A stretch of DNA of 64,000 bases from Fusibacter sp963666805 (GTDB taxonomy: Bacteria > Bacillota > Clostridia > Peptostreptococcales > Acidaminobacteraceae), in contig CAXXWR010000006.1 of the NCBI GenBank assembly GCA_963666805.2, positions 1,178,001-1,242,000 on the forward strand, given 5' to 3'. The notes under the pieces are model-generated. The model made no database searches, had not been told where the DNA came from, and saw only the letters and a program-made list of their open reading frames with translations. Below are positions 8,516 through 16,153 of the stretch, piece after piece (the stretch's first letter is position 1; the number at the start of each line of letters is the position of its first letter). Both the position numbers and the translations under genes were made by a program.

Positions 8516-9050
8516 AAATTATACCTCCAATCATAAGTTGAATACCAAATACGACAAGTGTTGAAAAGAGTATGGTTTTATGATGAAAGAGGACAAGCAG
8601 GACGCTAATGATGATCAGGGTTAAGAGTTTTGAACGGATACGTTTACGACGATGAGTGATAGGTCTTTTGATATCGGTAATAGGTGCGAAGATGAGTGTC
8701 ATGATCATACTGAATCCCACGACGACGGTCTTGGTAATCAGGCTGTTGATAGGGGGTATCCATATCATCAGACTGTAAAGAACCAAAGTGCCTAGAAGAC
8801 AACGCCAATAGGTAGAAAAATGCAATCCGCCACTAAAAATGCGACTGATACTAAAGAAAACAAAGGCATATAAAAATGCTTGTAATTGCCCCCAATATGT
8901 AAAAAAGAGAATGAGTAGGATTAGCTTGGAGCATTCACTGAGAAGTGTTTCAATAGCATATCGCATTTGATCAATTTGTGATTCATCAATGCGGTCAGAA
9001 TGGGTCTGGATAGATTTGGCGATGTTCTCTGAAAAAACATGGAGCGTCAT
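8490..9050 (-). CDS. agrB: AgrB-like accessory gene regulator endopeptidase
   Basis: AgrB is a membrane cysteine protease that cuts the AgrD tail and cyclises the signal peptide. With the start at 9050 the protein has 186 residues and several membrane helices. The catalytic pair lies in SRIFSGGLHFSTYWRC, as His77 and Cys84, exactly the numbers known from Staphylococcus aureus AgrB. That agreement supports this start, as does GGGAGGGG just upstream on the minus strand. The gene overlaps agrD. A minus-strand -10 (TATAAT at 9098-9093) lies upstream but its -35 is poor. Confidence 0.9.
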   Translation of the reverse strand: MTLHVFSENIAKSIQTHSDRIDESQIDQMRYAIETLLSECSKLILLILFFTYWGQLQAFLYAFVFFSISRIFSGGLHFSTYWRCLLGTLVLYSLMIWIPPINSLITKTVVVGFSMIMTLIFAPITDIKRPITHRRKRIRSKLLTLIIISVLLVLFHHKTILFSTLVVFGIQLMIGGIIYEIKQKHL

Positions 9051-9186
9051 AATCCCCTCCCTTATCATTATTCTTTTCAACGACATGCGTTTATTATACC
9101 CAAGAACCCAGGGGGCTTAATCATAAATATTAAAAATAACCTTGAAAGCATGAAAAGAGAAGGGACAATGAATGTCTCTAAGATGG

Positions 9187-9214
9187 TTGTAAAGCGTCAA
9201 AATTCTGATATAAT
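9187..9214 (+). promoter_or_regulatory. Promoter of the cysS T-box transcript
   Basis: TTGTAA (9187-9192), 16 bp, TATAAT (9209-9214). The transcript would start about 9221, shortly before the T-box stem I. Confidence 0.6.
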
Positions 9215-9246
9215 AAATCTAATTAGTAATGATATATATATTGAAG

Positions 9247-9456
9247 TGATGATAAGGAAAGTAGAGTGCGACAAAGACTATTAAAGAGAGGTTATGGTAG
9301 GTGAAAATAACTATTAGTCGAGTGCTTGAGTGCCCCTTTGAGCTTGAACCTGAAAACCTGATGAGTAGGGTGAAACGGTGACGACGTTAGAGTCAATAGG
9401 ATAACAAAGTGGAATTGTAGGATTCTCCTGCCTTTGTGGCGGAGGATTTTTTTTCG
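9247..9456 (+). promoter_or_regulatory. T-box leader (tRNA-Cys) controlling cysS
   Basis: The 210-nt leader has the T-box order. Stem I carries GATAAGGAAAGTAG on its 5' side, GAGAG followed by the distal GGTGAAAATAAC region, and a specifier loop with GAG-TGC-CCC on its 3' side, giving TGC (9331-9333), a cysteine codon. After it come GAGTAGGGTGAAACGG and ACGTTA, and then the antiterminator. ACAAAG (9404-9409) pairs with CTTTGT (9432-9437), flanking the bulge TGGA (9410-9413), which is complementary to the UCCA end of tRNA-Cys. The competing terminator is CTCCTGCC with GGCGGAG followed by eight T (9447-9454). Uncharged tRNA-Cys should allow read-through. The T-box core is divergent from the usual AGGGTGG. 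Confidence 0.87.
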
Positions 9457-9503
9457 TTTATTAGGCGATTATTTAACAAAAAATAAATTAAGGAGGAAGG
9501 TCA

Positions 9504-10901
9504 ATGATTAAAATTTACAATAGCATGACCAAGCAAAAAGAAACGTTTAGACCTATAGAAGAGGGAAAGGTTAGAATGTATGTCTGCGGCCCGACTGTTT
9601 ATAATTTTTTTCATATAGGGAATGCGAGACCCTTCTTAATGTTTGATACATTTAGAAGATATCTTGAATTTAGAGGTTACGAGGTCTCTTATGTACAAAA
9701 CTTTACAGATGTAGATGATAAAATTATAAAAAAGGCAAATGAAGAAGGCGTTGATAGTTTGGCGATTTCTAACAGATATATTGAAGAATACTTTAAAGAT
9801 GCCGATGCCTTGGGCATAAAAAGAGCGACCCATCATCCAAGAGTAACTGAAATGATGGGAGAGATTATTGAATTTATTAAGGTACTTGAAGAAAAAGGTC
9901 ATGCGTATAATGTAGAAGGAAATGTTTATTTTTCAGTTGAATCTTATAAGGGATATGGTAAACTTTCTAAACAATCGATTGAAGATTTAGAATGTGGTGC
10001 CCGAATTGATGTGAGTGATGAAAAGAGAAATCCAATGGACTTCGCGCTTTGGAAGAAGAAAAAAGAAGGAGAACCTTATTGGGAAAGTCCTTGGGGACAG
10101 GGAAGACCTGGATGGCATATTGAATGTTCTGTGATGAGTACCAGTTTACTGGGGGAAACCATTGATATTCATGCGGGTGGGCAAGATCTTGTATTTCCAC
10201 ATCATGAGAATGAAATTGCTCAAAGTGAGTCTAAAACAGGGAAAACTTATGTGAATTACTGGATGCATAATGGTTATATCAATATTGATAATCAAAAAAT
10301 GTCTAAATCGTTGGGGAATTTCTTTACAACGCGTGATATCCTCGAAAAATTTGATTCGGAAGTTGTAAGATTTTTTATGCTTCAAGCCCACTATAGAAAT
10401 CCGATTAATTTTAGTTCGGAACTTTTAGAATCAGCTAAGAATGGCTTGGATAGACTCTATAATGTGAAAAAGAATTTAGCTTTTTTAATCGAACATTCTG
10501 AGATTGAAACTTTGCAAGAAGGTGAAGAAGCCTTACTTCAAAACTTTGAAAGCTATAAAGCAGAATTTATCAAGTCGATGGATGATGATTTTAATACAGC
10601 AGATGGCATTGCTGCAATCTTTGAACTTGCCCGTGCCATTAATTCAAATGTTAATGAAAAACAATCTAAAGCCTTCCTAAAAGAGACGATGACGTTGTTT
10701 ATGCGCTTAAATAGTGTGTTAGGTTTACTTCAAAAGGAAGAGGAGTCTCTGGATAATGAAGTTGAAACGTTGATTGATAAACGTCAAGCGGCGAGAAAAG
10801 CACGTGATTTTGCCATGGCAGATGCAATTCGTGATCAGCTAAAAGCAAGAGGTATTGTCTTAGAAGATACCCCTCAAGGGGTTAAGTGGCATAAGGAATA
10901 G
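9504..10901 (+). CDS. cysS: Cysteine--tRNA ligase
   Basis: A class I synthetase that charges tRNA-Cys. The 465-residue protein has the HIGN signature in YNFFHIGNARPF (about residue 37) and KMSKS in NQKMSKSLGNFF (about 268). The zinc ligands of this family are visible as CGPTVYN near residue 28, WHIECS and the HHENE segment. Length is typical. AGGAGG precedes the ATG at 9504. Expression is predicted to depend on the T-box leader upstream. It heads a cluster with mrnC, a small membrane protein, thyX, rlmB and, after its own promoter, sigH. Confidence 0.97.
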   Translation: MIKIYNSMTKQKETFRPIEEGKVRMYVCGPTVYNFFHIGNARPFLMFDTFRRYLEFRGYEVSYVQNFTDVDDKIIKKANEEGVDSLAISNRYIEEYFKDADALGIKRATHHPRVTEMMGEIIEFIKVLEEKGHAYNVEGNVYFSVESYKGYGKLSKQSIEDLECGARIDVSDEKRNPMDFALWKKKKEGEPYWESPWGQGRPGWHIECSVMSTSLLGETIDIHAGGQDLVFPHHENEIAQSESKTGKTYVNYWMHNGYINIDNQKMSKSLGNFFTTRDILEKFDSEVVRFFMLQAHYRNPINFSSELLESAKNGLDRLYNVKKNLAFLIEHSEIETLQEGEEALLQNFESYKAEFIKSMDDDFNTADGIAAIFELARAINSNVNEKQSKAFLKETMTLFMRLNSVLGLLQKEEESLDNEVETLIDKRQAARKARDFAMADAIRDQLKARGIVLEDTPQGVKWHKE

Positions 10902-10918
10902 AAGAGAAAGGATATGGC

Positions 10919-11434
10919 ATGACAGATTTTTTTGAAACAGCCAATGTTGAAAAATTGAGTCCATTGGATGTGAAAATGATGAATCCTCTTAAATTGGCCT
11001 ATTTAGGCGATGCTATTTACGAAGCTTATGTGAGGATTTATTTGATTACCAAGTATGTTAGCACACCGCATGAAATGTCTCGTAGGGCCGTTTCTTATGT
11101 AAAAGCAAATGCACAAGCGACAATCATTAATGCTTTAAAAGAAGAACTGACTGAAGAAGAGTGGACCATTGTTAAAAGAGGGAGAAACCAAAAGACTGCT
11201 TCTGTTCCCAAACATGCAAAAGTCAGCGATTATAGATATGCAACGGGTTTTGAAGCGTTAATAGGTTATCTTTATCTAACAGAACAAAAAAGTAGAATTT
11301 ATGAGATTGTCTCAAAAGGGATAGCGATTATTGATCAGATAAAAGAAGAGAAGGCAGTTTCAACAGAAGAAATCAATAAAAATATTGAAATGAATGATGA
11401 GGAAAATAATGAAACAAGCAAAGGGAAAGAATAA
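10919..11434 (+). CDS. mrnC: Mini-ribonuclease III
   Basis: MrnC is a dimeric RNase III-like nuclease without the double-stranded RNA-binding domain; in Bacillus it matures 23S rRNA ends. The catalytic signature is seen in LKLAYLGDAIYEAYVR (about residues 24-39), with the second acidic cluster in the segment ATGFEALIGYLYLT. The 171 residues include a C-terminal acidic tail beyond the normal end. It starts 17 bp after cysS, an association common in Firmicutes. Its 3' end overlaps the start of the next gene by 26 bases, indicating translational coupling. Confidence 0.92.
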   Translation: MTDFFETANVEKLSPLDVKMMNPLKLAYLGDAIYEAYVRIYLITKYVSTPHEMSRRAVSYVKANAQATIINALKEELTEEEWTIVKRGRNQKTASVPKHAKVSDYRYATGFEALIGYLYLTEQKSRIYEIVSKGIAIIDQIKEEKAVSTEEINKNIEMNDEENNETSKGKE

Positions 11435-11774
11435 AAAAAACAAGATGGCAAAAGAGAAAGAAAAGACACCTATTACCAAACGAGAATGGATTTTAGTGAT
11501 TGCTGTTATTGTACTTGTTATTGTACTATTTATAAAATCCTTATTTTTTGACGCTTATGTCCCTCAAACGCCTGATGAGCAAATCGTTTATGATGAATTT
11601 GAGCAAATTGTATCACAGGAACATGATTCAGCACTCTATCAATCTCATTTTTTGTCGACTAGAATAATTGCGGTAAGAGAAGAAAATCAAATTATAAAAG
11701 GCCGTTATCGCAAATATATATTCGGGGTTATCCCTATTGGTGATGAATTCTATTCCTCTGATAAGGCAGAATAG
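11409..11774 (+). CDS. Small single-pass membrane protein, unknown function
   Basis: I do not recognise this 121-residue protein. It has a lysine-rich N terminus, one strong membrane helix (about residues 26-46, WILVIAVIVLVIVLFIKSLF) and an outside domain of about 75 residues ending in IIKGRYRKYIFGVIPIGDEF. The topology suggests an anchored extracytoplasmic domain. The ATG at 11409 is preferred since GAGGA lies five bases before it; alternatives are 11394 and 11445. It overlaps the mrnC end and is followed by a 75-bp gap before thyX. Confidence 0.7.
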   Translation: MKQAKGKNKKNKMAKEKEKTPITKREWILVIAVIVLVIVLFIKSLFFDAYVPQTPDEQIVYDEFEQIVSQEHDSALYQSHFLSTRIIAVREENQIIKGRYRKYIFGVIPIGDEFYSSDKAE

Positions 11775-11849
11775 GACGTCTTTTAATGACTAATAAAATT
11801 GTAGAGTAATAAAGAATAATTAATAAAGCATAATGAAAAGGGAGAAAAA

Positions 11850-12641
11850 ATGAAAGTAGAACTCATTGCATATACACCTGATCCAGAAAAAGTAATTGCT
11901 GCGGCAGCTAAACTTTGCTACTCGCCTGTTGGGGTGGATGATTTAATGGAAAAAATGACAGATGAGAGTGCGACGACATTTCTTGAGAAATTGATGGCAC
12001 TAGGTCATGCTTCACCTGTTGAGCATGTAAGTTTTACTTTTGCGGTTGAGGGCGTGAGTCGTGTTTTAACCCATCAGTTGGTAAGACACCGGATTGCTTC
12101 ATATTCTCAACAGTCTCAACGCTATGTTAGGTTAGATCAATTTGAATATGTCATTCCACCTTATATTGCGGAAAATCCGGAGGCCAAACAATTGTTTGTA
12201 GAAGCGATGGAGCATGATCAGAAAACATACAATCAGTTGGTAGAAATATTGAAAAAACAACACTTGGATGAATTGATTCATCAAGGCGTAGATGTTAAAA
12301 AAGCCAATGGACAGGCGGAGAAAAGGGCTATTGAAGATGCCAGATTTGTTTTTCCTAATGCGTGTGAAACTAAAATTGTACTCACTATGAATGCTAGAAG
12401 TCTCTTGCACTTCTTCAATCACCGTTGTTGTCAGAGGGCACAGTGGGAAATAAGAGCAATGGCAGACGAAATGCTGGAAAAGGTAATACCTATTGCGCCA
12501 ACGCTTTTTTCAAAGGCAGGACCGGCTTGTGTTTCTGGGGGATGTCCAGAAGGTAAAATGACTTGTGGCAAGATAAAATGGGTAAGAGAACGTTATAAAG
12601 AAAAAGTTGTTCGTTTAACAACTGAAGGAGTTAATAAATAG
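11850..12641 (+). CDS. thyX: FAD-dependent thymidylate synthase
   Basis: ThyX makes dTMP from dUMP using methylene-tetrahydrofolate and reduced FAD, replacing ThyA. The diagnostic RHR-x7-S motif is present as RHRIASYSQQS (about residues 78-88), with HASPVEHVSFTF before it and the NARSLLHFFNHRCC segment near residue 190. The 263-residue length includes an inserted helical region and a cysteine-rich C-terminal end (CVSGGCPEGKMTCGKIKW). GGGAG precedes the ATG. The stop codon directly abuts the rlmB start codon, so the two are translationally coupled. Confidence 0.96.
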   Translation: MKVELIAYTPDPEKVIAAAAKLCYSPVGVDDLMEKMTDESATTFLEKLMALGHASPVEHVSFTFAVEGVSRVLTHQLVRHRIASYSQQSQRYVRLDQFEYVIPPYIAENPEAKQLFVEAMEHDQKTYNQLVEILKKQHLDELIHQGVDVKKANGQAEKRAIEDARFVFPNACETKIVLTMNARSLLHFFNHRCCQRAQWEIRAMADEMLEKVIPIAPTLFSKAGPACVSGGCPEGKMTCGKIKWVRERYKEKVVRLTTEGVNK

Positions 12642-13373
12642 ATGGAAGATAAAGTGTTTGGTAAAAACCCTGTACTAGAAATAATGGAATCAGGAAGAGA
12701 TATCAATAAGTTGGTGGTACTTAATGGTTCTAAAGACAATACAATTCAAAAAATCATTGATTATGGTAAAAAAAATAAAGTCGTTATTCAGTTTGAAGAA
12801 CGTAAGAAACTTGATCGTCTAAGTGACAATCAAAATCACCAAGGTGTGATTGCCTATGTAGCAGCTTATGACTATGTTAGCGTTGAAGAGATTATTGAGT
12901 CAGCAAAAGTAAAAGGGGAAGAACCCTTTGTGATTGTTTGCGATGAAATTACAGATCCTCATAACTTAGGGAGTATCATGAGAACAGCGAATGCGGTGGG
13001 GGCTCACGGTATCATTATACCTAAAAGAAGAAGTGTTGCCCTTAATCAAACGGTAGCAAAAACCTCTTGTGGTGCGATTGAATATGTACCTGTAGCGCGT
13101 GTAACTAATATTGCTCAAACCCTTGAATTACTTAAAACTCATGGTATATGGGTAGCTGGAACCGATATGGATGGGGATGTGTATTATGAGGCAAACTTAA
13201 AGGGAAGTATAGCGATTGTTATAGGAAATGAAGGCAAGGGGATTAGCAGGCTGGTTAAAGAAAAATGTGATTTTATGATTACTATTCCTATGGCGGGTGA
13301 AATCCAATCACTGAATGCTTCTGTGGCAGCAGGTGTTATCATGTATGAAGTTATGAAACAGAATAAACGATAG
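12642..13373 (+). CDS. rlmB: 23S rRNA (guanosine-2'-O-)-methyltransferase, RlmB/TrmH3 family
   Basis: A SpoU-type methyltransferase with the trefoil-knot fold. The N-terminal substrate-binding domain begins FGKNPVLEIMESG (residues 5-17). The three SpoU motifs follow: DPHNLGSIMRTANAVGA, IVIGNEGKGISR and LNASVAAGVIMYE. It probably methylates G2251 of 23S rRNA; other TrmH-family targets cannot be excluded. The start codon follows the thyX stop without a gap. The 243-residue length is normal. Confidence 0.92.
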   Translation: MEDKVFGKNPVLEIMESGRDINKLVVLNGSKDNTIQKIIDYGKKNKVVIQFEERKKLDRLSDNQNHQGVIAYVAAYDYVSVEEIIESAKVKGEEPFVIVCDEITDPHNLGSIMRTANAVGAHGIIIPKRRSVALNQTVAKTSCGAIEYVPVARVTNIAQTLELLKTHGIWVAGTDMDGDVYYEANLKGSIAIVIGNEGKGISRLVKEKCDFMITIPMAGEIQSLNASVAAGVIMYEVMKQNKR

Positions 13374-13383
13374 GGAATCTGCC

Positions 13384-13413
13384 TTGACGATGTTTGGACG
13401 GATAAGATATAAT
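13384..13413 (+). promoter_or_regulatory. Sigma-A promoter of sigH
   Basis: TTGACG (13384-13389), 18 bp, TATAAT (13408-13413), about 50 bp before the chosen start. Confidence 0.65.
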
Positions 13414-13463
13414 TATTTTATGAGGTGAATTTTAACCAAAGGCTTATAATCTGGGGGCATCAC

Positions 13464-14096
13464 ATGGAAAGGCTTATTGAAGATCAGTATAATGAAAACC
13501 GTTTTCAAGAAGAAATGCTAGTGAAAATGGCTAAAGATGGAGATGTTAAAGCACAAGATTTAATTATTAACAAATATAAGAATGTTGTGAGAGCAAAAGC
13601 ACGGTCCTATTTCTTAATTGGGGCTGACCATGAAGATATTATTCAAGAAGGCATGATTGGTCTTTTTAAAGCCATTAGAGATTATCAGCCCAGTAGAATG
13701 GCTTCGTTCAGATCATTTGCTGAGCTTTGTATCAAACGTCAAATTATTACGGCGATCAAAACAGCAACACGGCAAAAACACATGCCGCTTAATTCATATA
13801 TATCGCTTAATAAACCCATGTATGATGAAGATTCAGATCGGACACTTTATGATTTAATGCGTAACAATCGTGAACTCAACCCAGAAAATTTAATTATCAG
13901 ACAAGAAGAAAAAAATACAATGGAAATTAAAATGGGAGAAGTGCTTAGTGACTTGGAAATGAAAGTACTTAATGCTTATCTCGATGGCAAGTCTTATCAA
14001 GAAATTGCAGAAGAGATGAAAAGACCCGTTAAATCCATTGATAATGCACTACAAAGAGTGAAAAAAAAGTTTGAAAAATTTATTGAATTAACCTAA
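13464..14096 (+). CDS. sigH: RNA polymerase sporulation sigma factor SigH
   Basis: SigH directs early stationary-phase and sporulation genes. The 210-residue protein matches Bacillus SigH closely: NKYKNVVRAKARSYFLIGADHEDIIQEGMIGLFKAIRDY is region 2 in two halves, ATRQKHMPLNSYISLNKP follows, and VKSIDNALQRVKKKFEK is the region 4 helix-turn-helix end. The ATG at 13464 is chosen because GGGGG lies six bases before it; a GTG at 13425 is also open but has a weaker site and adds 13 residues. It precedes tuf, the usual clostridial order, and marks the organism as a likely spore former. Confidence 0.94.
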   Translation: MERLIEDQYNENRFQEEMLVKMAKDGDVKAQDLIINKYKNVVRAKARSYFLIGADHEDIIQEGMIGLFKAIRDYQPSRMASFRSFAELCIKRQIITAIKTATRQKHMPLNSYISLNKPMYDEDSDRTLYDLMRNNRELNPENLIIRQEEKNTMEIKMGEVLSDLEMKVLNAYLDGKSYQEIAEEMKRPVKSIDNALQRVKKKFEKFIELT

Positions 14097-14125
14097 AAAA
14101 TTGTGTAAGATAACATTGATATGAT

Positions 14126-14153
14126 TTGAAGGTTGTTAGATTGTATATATTAT
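14126..14153 (+). promoter_or_regulatory. Promoter of the first tuf gene
   Basis: TTGAAG (14126-14131), 16 bp, TATTAT (14148-14153). A TATAAT at 14199-14204 also exists but is too close to the ribosome binding site to be useful. Confidence 0.5.
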
Positions 14154-14223
14154 GTTTAAAACAAATGGTGATCATTTGTTTATTATAGGATGTTACTTTA
14201 TAATCTAAGGGAGGAAAATTAAA

Positions 14224-15414
14224 ATGGCAAAAGCTAAGTTTGAAAGAAATAAACCGCATGTAAACATCGGAACAATTGGTCACGTAGACCACGGAAAAAC
14301 AACATTAACAGCAGCAATTACAAAAGTACTTTTTGATAAATACCAAATTGGTGAAAAAGTAGATTTTGAAAATATCGATAAAGCACCAGAAGAAAGAGAA
14401 AGAGGGATTACAATCTCTACAGCTCACGTTGAGTATGAAACACCAGCAAGACATTATGCTCACGTAGACTGTCCAGGCCATGCCGATTATGTAAAGAACA
14501 TGATCACAGGTGCAGCACAAATGGATGGATCAATCTTAGTAGTATCAGCAGCAGATGGTCCAATGCCACAAACAAGAGAACATATCTTACTTTCAAGACA
14601 AGTAGGCGTGCCATATATCGTAGTATTCTTAAACAAATGCGACATGGTAGATGACGAAGAATTATTAGAACTTGTAGAAATGGAAGTAAGAGAATTACTT
14701 TCAGAATATGATTTCCCAGGCGATGATACACCAATCGTAAGAGGATCAGCGCTTAAAGCATTAGAAGGCGATGCAGAATATGCAGAAAAAATCGTAGAAT
14801 TATTCGAAATCATCGATGAATATATTCCACAACCAGAAAGAGATACAGACAAACCATTCTTAATGCCAGTAGAAGATGTATTCTCAATCACAGGTAGAGG
14901 AACAGTAGCAACAGGAAGAATTGAAAGAGGAATTGTACACGTATCAGATGAAGTAGAAATCGTAGGCTTAACAGAAGCACCTAGAAAAGTAGTTGTAACA
15001 GGCGTAGAAATGTTCAAAAAACTTCTTGATGAAGGTAGAGCAGGAGATAACGTAGGTTTATTATTAAGAGGTGTACAAAGAGACGAAATCGAAAGAGGAC
15101 AAGTACTTGCAAAACCAGGAACAATTCATCCACATACAAAATTCCAAGCACAAGTATACGTTTTAACAAAAGAAGAAGGTGGAAGACATACACCATTCTT
15201 TAAAGGATACAGACCACAATTCTTCTTTAGAACAACAGACGTAACAGGATCAATTGAATTACCAGAAGGCGTAGAAATGTGTATGCCTGGCGATAACGTA
15301 GAGATGGGAATTGAACTTATTTCTCCAATCGCAATTGAAGAAGGCTTAAAATTCTCAATCCGTGAAGGTGGTAGAACAGTAGGCGCTGGTTCAGTTATTA
15401 AGATTCAAGAATAG
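14224..15414 (+). CDS. tuf: Elongation factor Tu, copy 1
   Basis: EF-Tu delivers aminoacyl-tRNA to the ribosome. The 396-residue protein has the G1 loop GHVDHGKTT (residues 18-26), the switch regions RGITIS and DCPGHADY, NKCD (136-139) and the complete domains 2 and 3. Copy 2 at 30136-31326 differs only in the last few residues: this copy ends KIQE, the other NIEA. The gene stands alone with its own promoter after sigH and ends at a hairpin near 15567. Its codon choice (GTA, ACA, GCA, CCA almost throughout) differs from its neighbours. Confidence 0.98.
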   Translation: MAKAKFERNKPHVNIGTIGHVDHGKTTLTAAITKVLFDKYQIGEKVDFENIDKAPEERERGITISTAHVEYETPARHYAHVDCPGHADYVKNMITGAAQMDGSILVVSAADGPMPQTREHILLSRQVGVPYIVVFLNKCDMVDDEELLELVEMEVRELLSEYDFPGDDTPIVRGSALKALEGDAEYAEKIVELFEIIDEYIPQPERDTDKPFLMPVEDVFSITGRGTVATGRIERGIVHVSDEVEIVGLTEAPRKVVVTGVEMFKKLLDEGRAGDNVGLLLRGVQRDEIERGQVLAKPGTIHPHTKFQAQVYVLTKEEGGRHTPFFKGYRPQFFFRTTDVTGSIELPEGVEMCMPGDNVEMGIELISPIAIEEGLKFSIREGGRTVGAGSVIKIQE

Positions 15415-15749
15415 GCAGTTGTCAATAAGTTTTTTTCTAAAATTTCAAAAATACAAAAACTTGTTGTTGAAAAAATGAAAGAAGTGTTATAAAATACTAT
15501 AAGTAATGTTTCTAGAACTATTAAAATGACTAAACTGTATTTTCAACTAACATATTTAATAGGTATAAGGACTAGTGGCAAACTAGTCCTTATTTTCACT
15601 TGTCACAAAACATGAATAAATATTAACAGTTTCTGTTGGTAACTTCATTGACATGCGCGGCGTTTTGTGGTAGGTTAAATTAGTATTGTTACAGTGGAGT
15701 ATAGTGTGCTATTAGGGCACGGGCAATAGTCGTTGTAGGAGGTGTCAAG
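15415..15749 (+). other. Intergenic region tuf-rpmG: promoter, hairpin and second promoter
   Basis: No gene is visible in these 335 bases. They hold TTGAAA (15467-15472), 17 bp, TAAAAT (15490-15495); then a terminator-like hairpin, AAGGACTAGT with ACTAGTCCTT (about 15567-15592) followed by ATTTT; then TTGACA (15648-15653), 17 bp, TAGGTT (15671-15676). The first promoter and the hairpin would delimit a transcript of about 95 nt, either a small RNA or an attenuated leader. The second promoter probably serves rpmG-secE-nusG-rplKA. Confidence 0.55.
15648..15676 (+). promoter_or_regulatory. Promoter of rpmG-secE-nusG
   Basis: TTGACA with a 17-bp spacer and TAGGTT as a moderate -10, about 75 bp before rpmG. 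Confidence 0.5.
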
Positions 15750-15899
15750 ATGAGAGTTAATATCACATTAGCATGTACTGAGTGTAAAAACAGAAATTAC
15801 AACACTACAAAAAACAAAAGAAACAACCCAGACAGAATTGAAATGAAAAAGTACTGTAAATTCTGTAAGAAACACACGCTTCATAAAGAAACTAAATAG
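15750..15899 (+). CDS. rpmG: 50S ribosomal protein L33
   Basis: A 49-residue protein encoded from the ATG at 15750 after AGGAGG. The sequence begins MRVNITLACTECKNRNYNT, and YCKFCKKHTLHKETK closes it. The two CxxC pairs make this the zinc-binding (C+) form of L33. L33 sits near the ribosomal E site. In Firmicutes one rpmG copy regularly precedes secE and nusG, as here, with 29 bases separating rpmG from secE. Confidence 0.95.
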   Translation: MRVNITLACTECKNRNYNTTKNKRNNPDRIEMKKYCKFCKKHTLHKETK

Positions 15900-15928
15900 T
15901 TTCAATATTAAAGAAGGGGTTGAAATAA

Positions 15929-16135
15929 ATGGCTTCTAAAAATGCAAAAGAAAAGAAACCAGATGCAGGCAAATTTTTCAAAGGAATTAAAAGTGAAGTT
16001 AAAAAAGTAACTTGGCCAACCAGAAAAGATGTTTTGCAGTATACAGCTGTAGTGCTTACGATGGTTGTGTTTATGGCAGTTACAATTGGCGTTTTAGACG
16101 CTATATTCAAATTCTTATTTAATTTGTTTGCGTAA
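15929..16135 (+). CDS. secE: Preprotein translocase subunit SecE
   Basis: SecE is the small essential subunit of the SecYEG membrane channel. The 68-residue product has a lysine-rich start, the conserved amphipathic segment FFKGIKSEVKKVTWPTRKD (residues 17-35) and one membrane helix (about 41-65). This is the short, single-helix form usual outside Enterobacteria. The ribosome binding site is GGGG at moderate distance. Its partner secY lies in the ribosomal cluster at 40933-42198. Confidence 0.96.
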   Translation: MASKNAKEKKPDAGKFFKGIKSEVKKVTWPTRKDVLQYTAVVLTMVVFMAVTIGVLDAIFKFLFNLFA

Positions 16136-16153
16136 GACTAATCAGTATACTTT

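Noticed and set aside
9039..9284. An 81-codon open frame on the plus strand between agrB and cysS
   Set aside because: It overlaps the agrB start antisense, the T-box promoter and stem I, has no good ribosome binding site and shows no recognisable protein features.
14199..14204. TATAAT just before tuf copy 1 as its -10 element
   Set aside because: The transcript would begin at the ribosome binding site, so the upstream TTGAAG-TATTAT pair is preferred.
14487..15017. A 176-codon antisense open frame inside tuf copy 1 (a shorter version lies in copy 2)
   Set aside because: It is a by-product of the strong A-ending codon bias of tuf, which removes stop codons on the other strand; there is no ribosome binding site and the same frame appears in both copies only because the genes are identical.
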